DNA from: Opitutia bacterium | GTDB taxonomy: Bacteria; Verrucomicrobiota; Verrucomicrobiia; Opitutales; Opitutaceae | DNA: 34,645 nt | Assembly: GCA_003142955.1 (NCBI GenBank) | Contig: PLOH01000053.1 | Span: forward strand, 1-34,645 | Direction of reading: 5' to 3' | Shown: piece by piece, positions 15,528-24,215 of the stretch | Position numbering within the stretch: the stretch's first letter is position 1 | How the letters are laid out: each line of letters opens with the position of its first letter | The notes under the pieces: model-generated | What the model was told of the DNA's origin: nothing | The model's input: only the letters and a program-made list of their open reading frames with translations | The model's database searches: none | Made by a program: the position numbers and the translations under genes

Positions 15528-16070
15528 TCAACTGCGCGTGGACTTGTGCCCCGCCGATCGCATCAGCGAACGGAGTTCGGCCAGCTCGCGCTGCCGCCGT
15601 TTGCGAAACCGGCGCTGGCGCTCGGCGTTCGCGCGGCGCTTTTCGTCCCAGGACTTGACCGGCCGCCCCGCCCGCAGCCTCAAGGGCAACTCCACCGATG
15701 GCGTGAACAAATTGCGCCGTGCGAAGGGCAGCGGCGATCGGATCAGGGCCAGCGCCCGCAAGCCAGGCGTGTCGTCGGCAAACCACGGCGACAGGGCCAC
15801 GCGCCCTGGACCAAACGCCCATTCCGGCACGGGCTGCCGCGTCGTTCCAGCCAGGAGTTCGGCGTAGGCCGCTAGCCACGCATCGGCAATCAAGCCTTCG
15901 GTGAAACGCTCCGCCAATCGGGGCGGCTCCTCCTGAATCGATCGTACGACCTGCGCCCGGGACGAGAACCCGCGCAGGGTGTGGAGCCAGTCGCGAAAGC
16001 TCCGGCCAAAATCCGCGAGCGAGTTCACGCCGGTCCCCACATCCTGCAGAGTCTGCGGGCGCGTGCTCAT
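15528..16070 (-). CDS. Unknown partner of the nucleotidyltransferase gene (180 aa)
   Basis: I do not recognise a named domain. The protein is soluble, with a helical N-terminal half (LADFGRSFRDWLHTLRGFSSRAQVV) and a very basic C terminus (KSWDEKRRANAERQRRFRKRR), so it may bind nucleic acid. Its ATG overlaps the TGA of the upstream nucleotidyltransferase gene by four bases (16067-16070), strong evidence of cotranslation. That layout resembles two-gene toxin-antitoxin or abortive-infection modules with a nucleotidyltransferase partner. It appears complete even though its neighbours are fragments. Confidence 0.7.
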   Translation of the reverse strand: MSTRPQTLQDVGTGVNSLADFGRSFRDWLHTLRGFSSRAQVVRSIQEEPPRLAERFTEGLIADAWLAAYAELLAGTTRQPVPEWAFGPGRVALSPWFADDTPGLRALALIRSPLPFARRNLFTPSVELPLRLRAGRPVKSWDEKRRANAERQRRFRKRRQRELAELRSLMRSAGHKSTRS

Positions 16071-16621
16071 GGCGAGCGGGCCTTTTCCAGGACCCCCTCA
16101 ATGGAGAGGCGGCTCTGCTCGGGAATTTGATCGCGGGGGAAGAATCGGTGGTAGACTTCCTCCACTTGGGCAAAGGTCTTCAGCTCCATCTTGCGTACCA
16201 AAAAGAGAATGTCCTCCTGATCGCCGGCGTAGCCAGGCAGCGGAGCCCGGCAGGCGTTGACCTTCATGGCCAGCAGGTAGGCTGTAGTCGGCACCGACAC
16301 CGTGAGGCCCGGCCCGAATTCCTCCGAAGCGAGTCGGCGTTTCGCCTCCGAGGCGGCGAGAAACTGGCGCACATCGTCGTTGATCCAATCCTCTGGCAAA
16401 TCCTGCTCGTGGGCAACCTGCAGGGCAAGCCGACGAGCTGGTTCGCTCGGCCGCACTATCGCGTCGACATCCTTGGTGGAATCGCGCGATCCATAAACGA
16501 CGGTGAAGACGGCTCCTCCATAAAGCGCCACCTCGAGGGTCAGTCCCTTCGCCTGGGCAAGCTCTCCCAATCGGTTGAGAGCGCGCAGGATGTCAGCTTT
16601 GGTAAGTGGTTTGTATGGCAT
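16067..16621 (-). CDS. Nucleotidyltransferase-fold protein (DUF6036-like)
   Basis: This 184-aa protein has a minimal nucleotidyltransferase core: ALYGGAVFTVVYGS followed by STKDVDAIV, giving the GG...GS...D-x-D pattern with D50 and D52 as likely metal ligands. The later segment PTTAYLLAMKVNACRAPLPGYAGDQEDILFL is typical of DUF6036/AbiEii-like antitoxin or toxin nucleotidyltransferases. It is the first gene of a two-gene operon with a four-base overlap. A perfect palindrome (16633-16644) lies just upstream and may mediate autoregulation. Activity on nucleotides or tRNA is inferred from fold; target unknown. Confidence 0.82.
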   Translation of the reverse strand: MPYKPLTKADILRALNRLGELAQAKGLTLEVALYGGAVFTVVYGSRDSTKDVDAIVRPSEPARRLALQVAHEQDLPEDWINDDVRQFLAASEAKRRLASEEFGPGLTVSVPTTAYLLAMKVNACRAPLPGYAGDQEDILFLVRKMELKTFAQVEEVYHRFFPRDQIPEQSRLSIEGVLEKARSP

Positions 16622-16632
16622 ATATGTTTAAT

Positions 16633-16644
16633 CGTTACGTAACG
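16633..16644. promoter_or_regulatory. Palindromic operator candidate CGTTACGTAACG
   Basis: A perfect 12-bp palindrome is centred 17 bp upstream of the nucleotidyltransferase ATG, in an AT-rich patch (16621-16655) that probably contains the promoter. Position and symmetry fit an autoregulatory site of a toxin-antitoxin-like operon. Confidence 0.5.
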
Positions 16645-16741
16645 TTTTATCTTAAAAGCGCGAGTCAAAACACCGATCGGCTGACACCGCGCGCCCCGTC
16701 GTCCAAGCGCCCCTTCCAGCTAATCAGATGATCAATCGCAC

Positions 16742-16975
16742 CTACCGCGAATTGGAGCGACCCGCTCCAATTCGCAGGACGATCCGGTCGCCGTCGGAAC
16801 CCCCGAAAAGCCGCGCGCCGACGAAATCCGCCCACGGAATCACCCACTCCCCTTCAGTCGAGGAGTGCACCTCAATCCCAGCGGCCGGGGCTTTGGCGAG
16901 GACAATGGCGGTGAACGCAGCGCCAAATGACGGCCGAGTGTCGAGCGATTGCCCGAAAGCCCGTGCCCAGCGCAG
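16742..16975 (-). pseudogene. Remnant of a small unknown protein (C-terminal part)
   Basis: One minus-strand frame ending at TAG 16744-16742 reads RAFGQSLDTRPSFGAAF, KAPAAGIEVHSSTEGEWVI and PWADFVGARLFGGSDGDRIVL, which looks like real protein sequence in an otherwise gene-poor 529-bp gap (16622-17150). No start codon is present: upstream the frame runs into an antisense hsdS fragment, so the 5' end is lost. The family is not recognised. Confidence 0.35.
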
Positions 16976-16977
16976 CC

Positions 16978-17049
16978 AGAAGATACCGCACCGCCCTCAT
17001 CACCGCCGCCGTCACCGGCAAGATTGACGTGCGGAAGACCGCCGCGTGA
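16978..17049 (+). pseudogene. hsdS: Remnant of type I restriction specificity gene hsdS (3' end)
   Basis: The 23 codons before the TGA at 17047-17049 read RRYRTALITAAVTGKIDVRK-TAA, the conserved C-terminal end of HsdS subunits. Nothing of the target-recognition domains remains. It shows that a type I restriction-modification system once occupied this hot spot. It abuts another remnant on the opposite strand. Confidence 0.7.
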
Positions 17050-17061
17050 CGACTGTCGCTC

Positions 17062-17122
17062 GGTAAACATTGGTAAACCGAGAAGCGTTTACCATTTTCC
17101 AAGACCGTAAACCATGGTAAAC
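17062..17122. promoter_or_regulatory. Cluster of five GTAAAC repeats upstream of the ATPase gene
   Basis: GGTAAAC occurs at 17062, 17072 and 17116, CGTAAAC at 17106, and the inverted GTTTACC at 17087. Two pairs have exact 10-bp spacing, so the sites face the same side of the helix. Three copies extend to TGGTAAAC. This is an iteron-like operator array ending about 30 bp before the start codon of the ATPase. Confidence 0.65.
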
Positions 17123-17150
17123 TAGAATCGATTGACTTGAGACCTACCCC

Positions 17151-17852
17151 ATGGCCTGGACGCAAAATCTTTGGGAGCGCTACGGCTTCTCCGACAACCC
17201 CTTCGATACGGGGGCCCTGTCGCTCAGCAACGCCGCGAAGTTGATGGATACCTACGTCGCCCGGAGCGGTTCCTCGAACGCGGCATCCGTGCTGACCAAC
17301 TTCCTGCGAAGTCCGGGCGGCGGACGCGTTGTCGTAGAAGGCGAGCCGGGAGTCGGCAAGACGACCTTTGTCAATTTCCACCGACATCAGTGGAGAAAGG
17401 AACTCCTCTCCCCGGCCACCGAGATCTCGGTGCAGGAGAACTGGACCGAACGCGATTTCCTCCTGAGTCTGCTCAACTCTCTTTTGTCACGCCTTCGTCT
17501 GGATATGGGCAGCAAGGAATTCAAAAGCGACGTCCTCCTGCAGGAGGTCACGGCCATCACCGGCGTTCGCGTGGAACAGACGAGCGGGTTCAGCGCCAAT
17601 GTCACGGTGATCGGCACCGGCGGAGGTTTTGGCAAAACCTCATCCTCAAGCGTGAAAGTCGGTGAACTCACCAATGGCCGGTTGCGGGAGTATTTGTCCA
17701 GCATGGTTGCGCGGGCCCGAGAAAAGCGGGGCTGCTCCGGGGTCATCTTTCATCTGGAAAACCTGGAGTTGCTCGTTCGTGACGGCGACGGGAGTTTGCG
17801 CAGATTCTTCGAAGCGATCCGGGCGAAGGACAAACAGAAGCCAGCCGCTTGA
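17151..17852 (+). pseudogene. Truncated P-loop ATPase (N-terminal part)
   Basis: The 233-aa frame carries an AAA/STAND-like ATPase start: a short lead with FSDNPFDTGALSLSNAAKLM, Walker A GEPGVGKTT (residues 64-72), and a probable Walker B-like strand GVIFHLENLELL near residue 195. Recognisable sequence stops at about SLRRFFEAIR; the last nine residues (AKDKQKPAA) look foreign, and sensor and C-terminal domains are missing. It begins behind a remarkable repeat array. Such ATPases occur in defence islands, where a partner subunit follows; none is left. It ends about 160 bp from the att repeat, so the 3' part was probably lost by deletion near the element's end. Confidence 0.7.
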
Positions 17853-17932
17853 TACCCAGCTGTCTTGCCGTCTGCCCCCAGAGTGTCGTCGATTTGTTGT
17901 CAGATCTGCTGCCTTCTTCGATCTTGTTGAAC

Positions 17933-17953
17933 TGTTGCCAGCCCTGTTGCCAG
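17933..17953. repeat. Direct repeat TGTTGCCAG x2, 12-bp spacing
   Basis: TGTTGCCAG occurs at 17933-17941 and 17945-17953, about 65 bp to the left of the central att repeat. It shares TTGCCA with the arm-like motif of the younger element (TGGCAAATC reversed). It may be an arm-type integrase site belonging to the older element's lost integrase end. Confidence 0.4.
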
Positions 17954-17973
17954 TCAGCGGTTTGGCCTGAAAC

Positions 17974-18004
17974 AAAAAGCCCGCAACTCGTTTGAGAAGC
18001 GGGC
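17974..18004 (-). terminator. Intrinsic terminator behind the tRNA-Glu 3'-end repeat
   Basis: GCCCGC (17979-17984) pairs with GCGGGC (17999-18004); on the minus strand the stem is followed by five uridines (17978-17974). It starts 11 bp after the tRNA-like 3' end. This arrangement is normal for a tRNA gene and suggests that the repeat carried, or rebuilt, a functional tRNA terminator at integration. Confidence 0.75.
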
Positions 18005-18015
18005 CTTTAGAAATT

Positions 18016-18040
18016 TGGCGTCCCCACGGGGATTCGAACC
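18016..18040 (-). other. tRNA-Glu 3'-end repeat (att site between the two elements)
   Basis: The 25 bases reverse-complement to a T-loop-to-CCA tRNA end (GGTTCGAATCCCC, GTGGGGACGCCA), matching the end of tRNA-Glu. The first 23 match 34623-34645 exactly. To the right, the T-stem partner and all other tRNA parts are missing, so this is an attachment-site repeat and not a gene. The crossover core therefore spans the T-loop to the 3' end. Confidence 0.85.
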
Positions 18041-18136
18041 TCTCAGGCCCAACAACCTAAAAGCTTCATTGATCGTGCTTTTGAGTTGTTACGAATAACT
18101 TAGAATATAAACAAAATAGAACGAGTGCTAACGAGA

Positions 18137-19709
18137 TCAATCTAAAAACACGCCGCTGGCAAATCCGTGGCAAATATTTCTGACAGGAATCCATACGCGA
18201 CAGACTCGAAGACACACCACGGCTAGGACTCCATACAGTCGCCTCGACTCGCCGTAGTCCTTCCATTTAAGAACTATCGTCGACGGCGTTTCTCCTACGT
18301 TGAAGAGACCCACGGCGAAGGACCCATCGGCGAGTTCCTTGGCATAGATGATCTTCGCGCCGTCGACGGTGATCTGCGTCGCCTGTAGACCGAGCGGATC
18401 TTGATCCACGTCGATCACTTCGTCGTTGGTCAAAAGGCCCAGGGTGAAATCATCGAGTTGGGCGAGATCGCAACCGATAAGCAACGGTGCTGCCAGCAGG
18501 GACCAGAGACTGATGTGCGTGTATTGTTCGTCGGCGGTCAGGTTGGTAAGGTGTGGGCTGGACCCGCATCACGCGACCCACGGCGAGCATGTCGGGGTCG
18601 TTCCAATGGCCTGGGCCGGCATACGGCGCCCATCGGTCCTGACGAAATCCGATCCAACGAAGGCTCTCCCAGCTGTCGGAAATATCCCAGGTGGTGCGCC
18701 AGGTGTTGGCGAGGCGCGCCCATTCTGCGGCCTGGCCATAGGGCGCTTTGTTCGAGGGACTGAGCACGATGTCGCGCCCTGAAGTTCGGAGGGCAGTGGC
18801 TATTTCGTTCACCTGCGGGCTGTCATTGGGATACCAGTCGTACTTAAGATAATCGACCCCCCAGACAGCCCACTGGTGAACATCGGCGGAGATGAAAGGA
18901 AACTGCCCGCGACGCCAGTGTTGTGCGCGAACATCGGACCAATCCTTCTCGCTCGTACCGATGCGGAAAAACTCATTATGTCGGCCGGCTTTAATCCAGT
19001 CGTAGGAGCCATCGCGCTGGTCGCAGGAGGAACCGACGTACCCGGCGTAAGAGCCGCGCCACGGGGTTGAGTAGATGCCGAACTTGAGGCCCATGGCGTG
19101 GACCGAGTCGATGAGCGCCTTGAGGTTGGGGAATCTGGAATTGGGTTGGATGGCGTTGAAAGCGCCGCCGCGTACCCCTTGCCAGCCATCGTCGATGTTG
19201 ATGTAAGTCCAACCGTGATCGCGCAGGCCCTTGTCCACCATGGCGCGGGCCGCGCTGAGCACCTTGTCCTGGCTCGCAATGTCGCCCCAACAGTTCCAAG
19301 AGTTCCACCCCAGTGGGGGCGTGAGGGCGATCTGCTCGCCGATGACAATCCTCAGCGTGCGTTCAGCGGAGCCGCGGGTATTGGTGGCTTGGACGAGAAC
19401 CCGATGCTCTCCCGGAATCGCAAGAGTTCCAGTGAGGCACCCCGTTTCAGAGTCGAGGATCAAGCCTGCGGGCAAATCCCTGGCCGCGAAATGCATGGGG
19501 CGCTCGCCACTCGCAGCGATGGTAAAAAGGAATGGCGATCCCGGGCGGGCACCAAAGACTTGTGCCCCATTAATGCGCGGAAAAGGCGATTCCGCCGGGG
19601 TGAGGCGTTCGCGCGCGGAAGCGGGCGACACCGGCTCTGCTCTAGCCGCAGGGCCGAAACTGGAGCCGAGCATCAGGGCGCTCAAAAGGACTAGGATGGT
19701 GCGTTTCAT
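18137..19709 (-). pseudogene. GH27 alpha-galactosidase, frameshifted and 3'-truncated
   Basis: The gene encodes an exported alpha-galactosidase-family enzyme of about 520 aa. From the ATG at 19709 come a signal peptide (MKRTILVLLSALMLGSSFG), a putative Ig-like domain (PSNG-free, PAGLILDSETGCLTGTL region), and the GH27 barrel: LGWNSWNCWGD, YINIDDGWQG, nucleophile Asp in VDYLKYDWY, acid/base Asp in ISDSWESLRW, and GHWNDPDMLAVG. Near 18555-18557 one extra C in a CCC run shifts the frame; the other frame continues as NLTADEQYTHISLW and LLAAPLLIGCDLAQLDDF. The C-terminal beta domain breaks off after VLKWKDYGES (about 18255) and runs into sequence of the island's end, losing about 40 residues. Catalytic residues precede the frameshift, but folding is doubtful. 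Confidence 0.85.
18157..18176. repeat. Arm-type direct repeat TGGCAAAT x2, 11-bp spacing
   Basis: TGGCAAATC (18157-18165) and TGGCAAATA (18168-18176) lie about 115 bp inside the distal att repeat. The same TGGCAAATC occurs, with its inverted copy, at the integrase end (34555-34579). Sharing of a motif between both element ends is expected for tyrosine-recombinase arm sites. Confidence 0.6.
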
Positions 19710-19758
19710 GGCAATGGTGGTCATACCGGGCCGATTCGGCCGGTCGCGGGAAGCTCCG

Positions 19759-21420
19759 TCAGAACGCGACGATTTGTTCGCCCGGATGCACTTCCACGCT
19801 CCGGTGTTGTGATCCCTTCCGGATTTGCAGCGCAAAGTCGCCGTCCGACCTAATCGTGATTGTGAATCCCCCGTCAGCGGCCCGGTCGGGTTCGGCAAGC
19901 AGCGATGCAACGTGGCCGTTGAAGCGGTATCGTTCGCATCCCTGCCGTTGCGTCGATCGCAATGCCCACACCAATTCATTCCGCGGTGCATCGGGTTTCA
20001 GGCCGATCGCAAACTCGAGCAGCCACTCGATCGGGCCCAGACCGCACCAGCCGACAAAATCACGTTTGGCGGGTTCGCCCGGGCTGGTCGTTTCCGGAGC
20101 GTAGTTCTCCCAGATCGTGCCGGTCCGCCGATAGACACGGCCCATCAGGTCGAGGTTGTTCAGCGCGATGGCTCGGGCCTCGTCATCATAACCGTAGAAC
20201 TCCAGGCCGCGGATGACCATCATCGTGGTGGGCGTCCAGACAGCACCTCGGCAATAGCCCCCGGCCGGATCGTAACCCGGTTCGTCGGCCGCCAGGGTCG
20301 GCACGCGGTTCGGGCGGCCGAAGGTCTGGGGATTGCGCAATTCGGCCAGTAGATCCGCCGCCTGCTCCGCTGAAGCAACCCGGCCCAGCAGCGCCCAGAA
20401 TGCCGCCACGGTCTTGACCGGCGCGCGCTGCCCGTCGAGCGTCAGATCGAAATAGAACCGCCTCTCCCGGTCCCACATCAACTCGTTGATGGTCCGGCTG
20501 AGTTCATCGGCTTCCGCGGCAAAAGCGCGCGCTTCCGCCGCTTTCCCCAACAACTCCGCCATCGCCGACAGTTCGCGGGCAAAGAGCACCATCTGGCAGG
20601 AGGTGTCCACAGCGGTGCCGCCATTGGCGATAAACCGGTTGCGCGGCGAATTATCCATGCTGGCCCAGTCGGTTACGTAGAGGCCGTTGCCCTGCCGCAG
20701 GTATTTCTGCAGCGACCGGTAATAGTGTTCCAGCGGAGCGTAAACCAGGTCGATCCGCGCCCGGTCGCCGGTGACCCGGAGGCTCTCCAGCTCGGCCCAC
20801 GCCGGGAGAGGATTGTCCAGCGCTTCGAGGGTGAGAAGCGGAGCAGGCTGGGGAGCATCCCGACCCCGGTAGATTACCGGCGCTTCGGGATCTTGGGGCG
20901 GCACCCAGCCGTTGCGGCTGAATAGCGGTCTTCCTTCCCGATTCACCCATGGTCCGTAATCCATCCCGGTGGCGCGGTTGATTTCCCTGCAGATCTCCCC
21001 GTCCTCGTGCTGCTTCGCGTAAAAGTTATCCAGCGACGCAATGCCCGGAACGAGCGGATACGCCACGTTACAGAACATGGTCATGTAACACGTATCCCAC
21101 AGAAAAATGTTCTGGTTGAACGCCGCGTCGATGAATTGGGAGACAAAATGACTTTCCCGAGCCGGCTCGTGAAAGTTACGAAAGGCCAGCTCCCACGACT
21201 TCCAATACATCGCGATCCATTCCGGCTTCTCATCGTAGACTGGCGCCGGAAGCTGATCCCGCAGACTCGCGAAACTCGGCAACGGTGCCGGACGGTATTC
21301 CTTCTTGGGGAAATATGCGCCCGCCGAGGGTTCCGGCACGAGCGGCGCATCCGCTCGCCCGGCATCAGTCCATTGGCAGGACGTCAGAACGATCAAGGAA
21401 ACCACAAGCCTTGTTTTCAT
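19759..21420 (-). CDS. GH63/trehalase-like (MGH1) glycoside hydrolase, probable lipoprotein
   Basis: This 553-aa enzyme has the (alpha/alpha)6 fold of the GH37/GH63/MGH1 group. Marks are FNQNIFLWDTCYMTMFCN, NRFIANGGTAVDTSCQ, GGYCRGAVWTPTTMMVIRGL and RTGTIWENYAPE, with Asp in WDTCYM and Glu in WENYAPE as likely catalytic residues. The N terminus MKTRLVVSLIVLTSC ends in a possible lipobox (LTSC), suggesting outer-membrane or periplasmic anchoring. It lies between GH3 and GH27 on the same strand with gaps of about 50 bp, so it is probably in one transcript. It should remove alpha-linked glucosyl or mannosyl units; the exact substrate is not readable. No defect seen. Confidence 0.85.
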   Translation of the reverse strand: MKTRLVVSLIVLTSCQWTDAGRADAPLVPEPSAGAYFPKKEYRPAPLPSFASLRDQLPAPVYDEKPEWIAMYWKSWELAFRNFHEPARESHFVSQFIDAAFNQNIFLWDTCYMTMFCNVAYPLVPGIASLDNFYAKQHEDGEICREINRATGMDYGPWVNREGRPLFSRNGWVPPQDPEAPVIYRGRDAPQPAPLLTLEALDNPLPAWAELESLRVTGDRARIDLVYAPLEHYYRSLQKYLRQGNGLYVTDWASMDNSPRNRFIANGGTAVDTSCQMVLFARELSAMAELLGKAAEARAFAAEADELSRTINELMWDRERRFYFDLTLDGQRAPVKTVAAFWALLGRVASAEQAADLLAELRNPQTFGRPNRVPTLAADEPGYDPAGGYCRGAVWTPTTMMVIRGLEFYGYDDEARAIALNNLDLMGRVYRRTGTIWENYAPETTSPGEPAKRDFVGWCGLGPIEWLLEFAIGLKPDAPRNELVWALRSTQRQGCERYRFNGHVASLLAEPDRAADGGFTITIRSDGDFALQIRKGSQHRSVEVHPGEQIVAF

Positions 21421-21477
21421 TGTGCGACGGAGGAAGAAGACCGGATGGGATTCCCACAGAAAACGGGTCTGAGCGTA

Positions 21478-23990
21478 TCACGGCACGACATTGTATTCGC
21501 CCTGCAAGTTGATTTCCGCCGAGGAGTGGCCGACGAAGACCGTGAACCTGCCCGGCTCCTGTTTCCACGTATGACTCTGCGCATCGAAGAACGACATGGC
21601 TCGCGGGTCGAGCGTCAGCGTCACGCGCCGGGATTCCGCAGGCTTCAATTCAACCCGGGCGAAGCCCTTGAGCTCTTTCAGCGGCCGCGACACGCTGGCT
21701 GTGGGATTGCCCAAGTAGAGCTGCGCCACCTCGGCGCCCTGGCGTGGACCGCTGTTCGTCACGTCAAACGCCACTGTTACGTTCTCGCCGGCCCTGGGCG
21801 TCGCAGGCGTTATGGCTAGGTTCTTGAACTCGAACGTCGTATAGCTCAGGCCATGGCCAAAGGGGAACAGCGGCTTAACGCCATTGTGTTCGTAACCGCG
21901 GTATCCAACAAAAACTCCTTCCTTGTAGATCACCGTGTTTGCGGGCGCGTTCACATAGTAACTGTCGTGCACGGGATTATCTTCCCAGCGGCGTTCCCAG
22001 CTGAAGGGCAGCCTTCCCGAGGGATTGAACTCGCCGAACAGAATCTTTGGCAGCGCGCGTCCGCACTCCTGGCCCGAATACTCGGCGTACAGAAAAGCCG
22101 GAACGCGGTCGATCCAGGACGTGGCATCGACGGAGCCACCGGCCGTGAGCACAACGATTGTTCTCGGGTTGGCTGCCCTAGCCGCTTGCACCAGCTCGTC
22201 CTGCCCAAGAACAAGACGGAAGGACCGGTCGCTCCCCTCGCTCTCAGTGCCCGGATTGAATCCGACGCACACCACCACCGCATCCGCCAGCGCCGCCAGC
22301 TGCTTAGCCTCCGGTGTGACCATATCCCCCGGCACGATGGCCCCGAGGCCGATCACGTGCGGAACAAAGGCGTGACCGACCATGATCTCAAGCTTCACCG
22401 CTTGGGCCTTGCCCGCTTCCATCGTCAACTCTGCACCCGCCGGCCGGTCCGACCAAGCCTTGCACTCTCCGGCCAGCTTCCCGCCCATGAAGAGTCGATA
22501 GGCATCGGAGGCGTCCGCGTTCACAAGCCAGCGGTAACGCCCTGTCTTGTTCGGTGTGAAGTAGGCTGTCCAACGGACAGACCGGCCGGCGCCGTCATTG
22601 GACCCAATCGGTCCGCCCGACCATTCAAAATCGACATGGGCATCGGTACGCACCTCCGGAATACCGGCAAAATCTGGGTTCGTGAAATACTCTCCGCGCA
22701 GACCCGGGGCTGTGCCTTTTTCGTCCACGGTGAAGCGTGTACGCTCACATGCTTCTTCGGAGGAAATGATACCCCGGCTGTAAAGCACCTTGCCGTTGAC
22801 CCCGAGGAAGTCGCCGATTCCCTCCAAGTAGCTGATGGCATGGAACGGCTCGACACCCGCACTGCCGCCTCCCACCGGCACGGCCGGATAGGCATTGGGA
22901 CCCAACACGGCGACCGTCTTGATCTTCGTCTTGTCCAATGGCAGCAGCGAGCCGTCATTCTTCAGGAGCACGACGGCCTCCTCCGCGCCCTGCAGCGCAA
23001 CCTCGCGGTCCTCCTCGCTGTAGCAGGGAATGCCCGGCTCGGATTGATTGCGATCGAGAAAACCAAATTCAGTGGCCGTGCGCACGATGCGACGGACCTT
23101 ATCGTCGATGGTGGCGACTGAAACCTTCCCTGATTGCAGGGCCGACAGCAGGTTCGCGCGGTTCATAAACTGGCCGCTGGGCATTTCCAGATCGAGCCCG
23201 CCGTTGGCGGCGGCCCCGGCGTCGTGGGCGGCGCCCAGTCGGACATGATGATGCCGCGGAATCCCCAGTCCTTCTTGGCGACGTCAGTGTTGAGCGTGCC
23301 GTTTTGGGTCATGTGTTCGCCATTGACCAGATTGTAGGAATCCATGATCGCGCCCACTTTCGCTTCCTTCACCGCAGCCTCGAAGATTGGCAGGTAGATC
23401 TCCCGCTGTGCGCGTTCGTCTATCGCCGAGTTGACGTTCATCCGATCAAACTCAGAGTTGTTTCCCATGTAGTGCTTGATCGTGGCGATTACACCCTGGC
23501 TCTGTACGCCCTCGATATAGTCGACGGCGATGCGCGCCCCGAGGTAGGGATCTTCCCCGAAGTATTCGAAGTTCCGCCCGTTCATCGGCGCACGGTAGAT
23601 ATTCACTCCTGGGCCAAGGAGAAAATGCACGCCCTTGGCGCGTTCATCGCGACCCAGACCCGCACCAATGCTTCGCGCCATCTCGGGATCCCATGTTGCC
23701 GCCAGCCCGATTCCTGCCGGGTACGCGGTGGACAGTCCCCAGTTGCGCACACCCATGGGACCATCCGCCATCTTCAGCCGGGGCCAGCCCAGCTCGGAAT
23801 AGCCGCGGATAAAGAAATCGTCGACGCCCCCGATCAGGTCAATTTTCTGATCGAGGGGAAGCTTGCCCATGAGCGCGTCGACGCGCTGCTCGACGCTGGC
23901 AGTAACGAGAGCCGGCTGGTCCTGGGCTGATGCGAACATTGTCAGGGCTAGCAGGAGGCCCATACAAAAGGAGAATTTGAGGTTTTGCAT
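21478..23990 (-). pseudogene. GH3 beta-glycosidase with PA14 insert, frameshifted
   Basis: Two abutting frames make one exported GH3 enzyme of about 837 aa. The 5' part (from ATG 23990) has a signal peptide, KMADGPMGVRNWG, KHYMGNNSEFDR and the nucleophile Asp in GIIMSDW. Directly after SDW the frame is lost: the GGG at 23236-23234 is one G short of the expected TGGGGC, and the other frame continues as GLDLEMPSGQFMN. The 3' part carries the second GH3 domain (AVVLLKNDGSLLPLD), a PA14 insert (RGEYFTNPDFAG, NADASDAYRLFMGGKL) and a fibronectin-III-like C terminus ending GEYNVVP. One inserted base restores a full-length protein. It is either a real inactivating mutation or a homopolymer error. Beta-glucosidase or beta-xylosidase activity would be expected. 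Confidence 0.88.
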
Positions 23991-24215
23991 TTGAAGACAA
24001 AGATCAGGGCCGCCAAGAGGCCAGAGCAGGGAATGGTTGGAAAATCAGCCGGTTCATTGTAGACCCTAATCACCTGGACGAGTCACCAAACGATGGCGGA
24101 TAAGCGACTGAGCAACGAAGCGAGACAGGCCGGAGTTGAAGCTGTGGATCTCAGCCATTCTATGAAGAACTCGAAGAATGGGTCGGCTTCATCCCAAGTG
24201 GAAAGCTCGCGTAAA

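Larger units (their letters stand above)
14331..18040. mobile_element. Older decayed integrated element (3.7 kb) at tRNA-Glu
   Basis: It is bounded by two direct repeats of the tRNA-Glu 3' end (14331-14347 and 18016-18040). Contents are gene fragments (PEP-CTERM protein, hsdS, ATPase) plus an intact-looking nucleotidyltransferase pair. No integrase remains. The nested position, farther from the tRNA than the other element, implies earlier insertion. Confidence 0.6.

Noticed and set aside
17062-17122. CRISPR-like array
   Set aside because: Repeats are only 7-8 bp with 3-20 bp spacing and mixed orientation, so they are operator or iteron sites and not CRISPR repeats. No cas gene is present.
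18016-18095. A complete tRNA gene at the central repeat
   Set aside because: Only the T-loop-to-CCA part is present; the T-stem partner is mismatched and no anticodon or 5' acceptor arm exists to the right.
21853-23121. 422-aa plus-strand frame opposite GH3
   Set aside because: Shadow of the GH3 coding sequence; composition is typical of an antisense frame.
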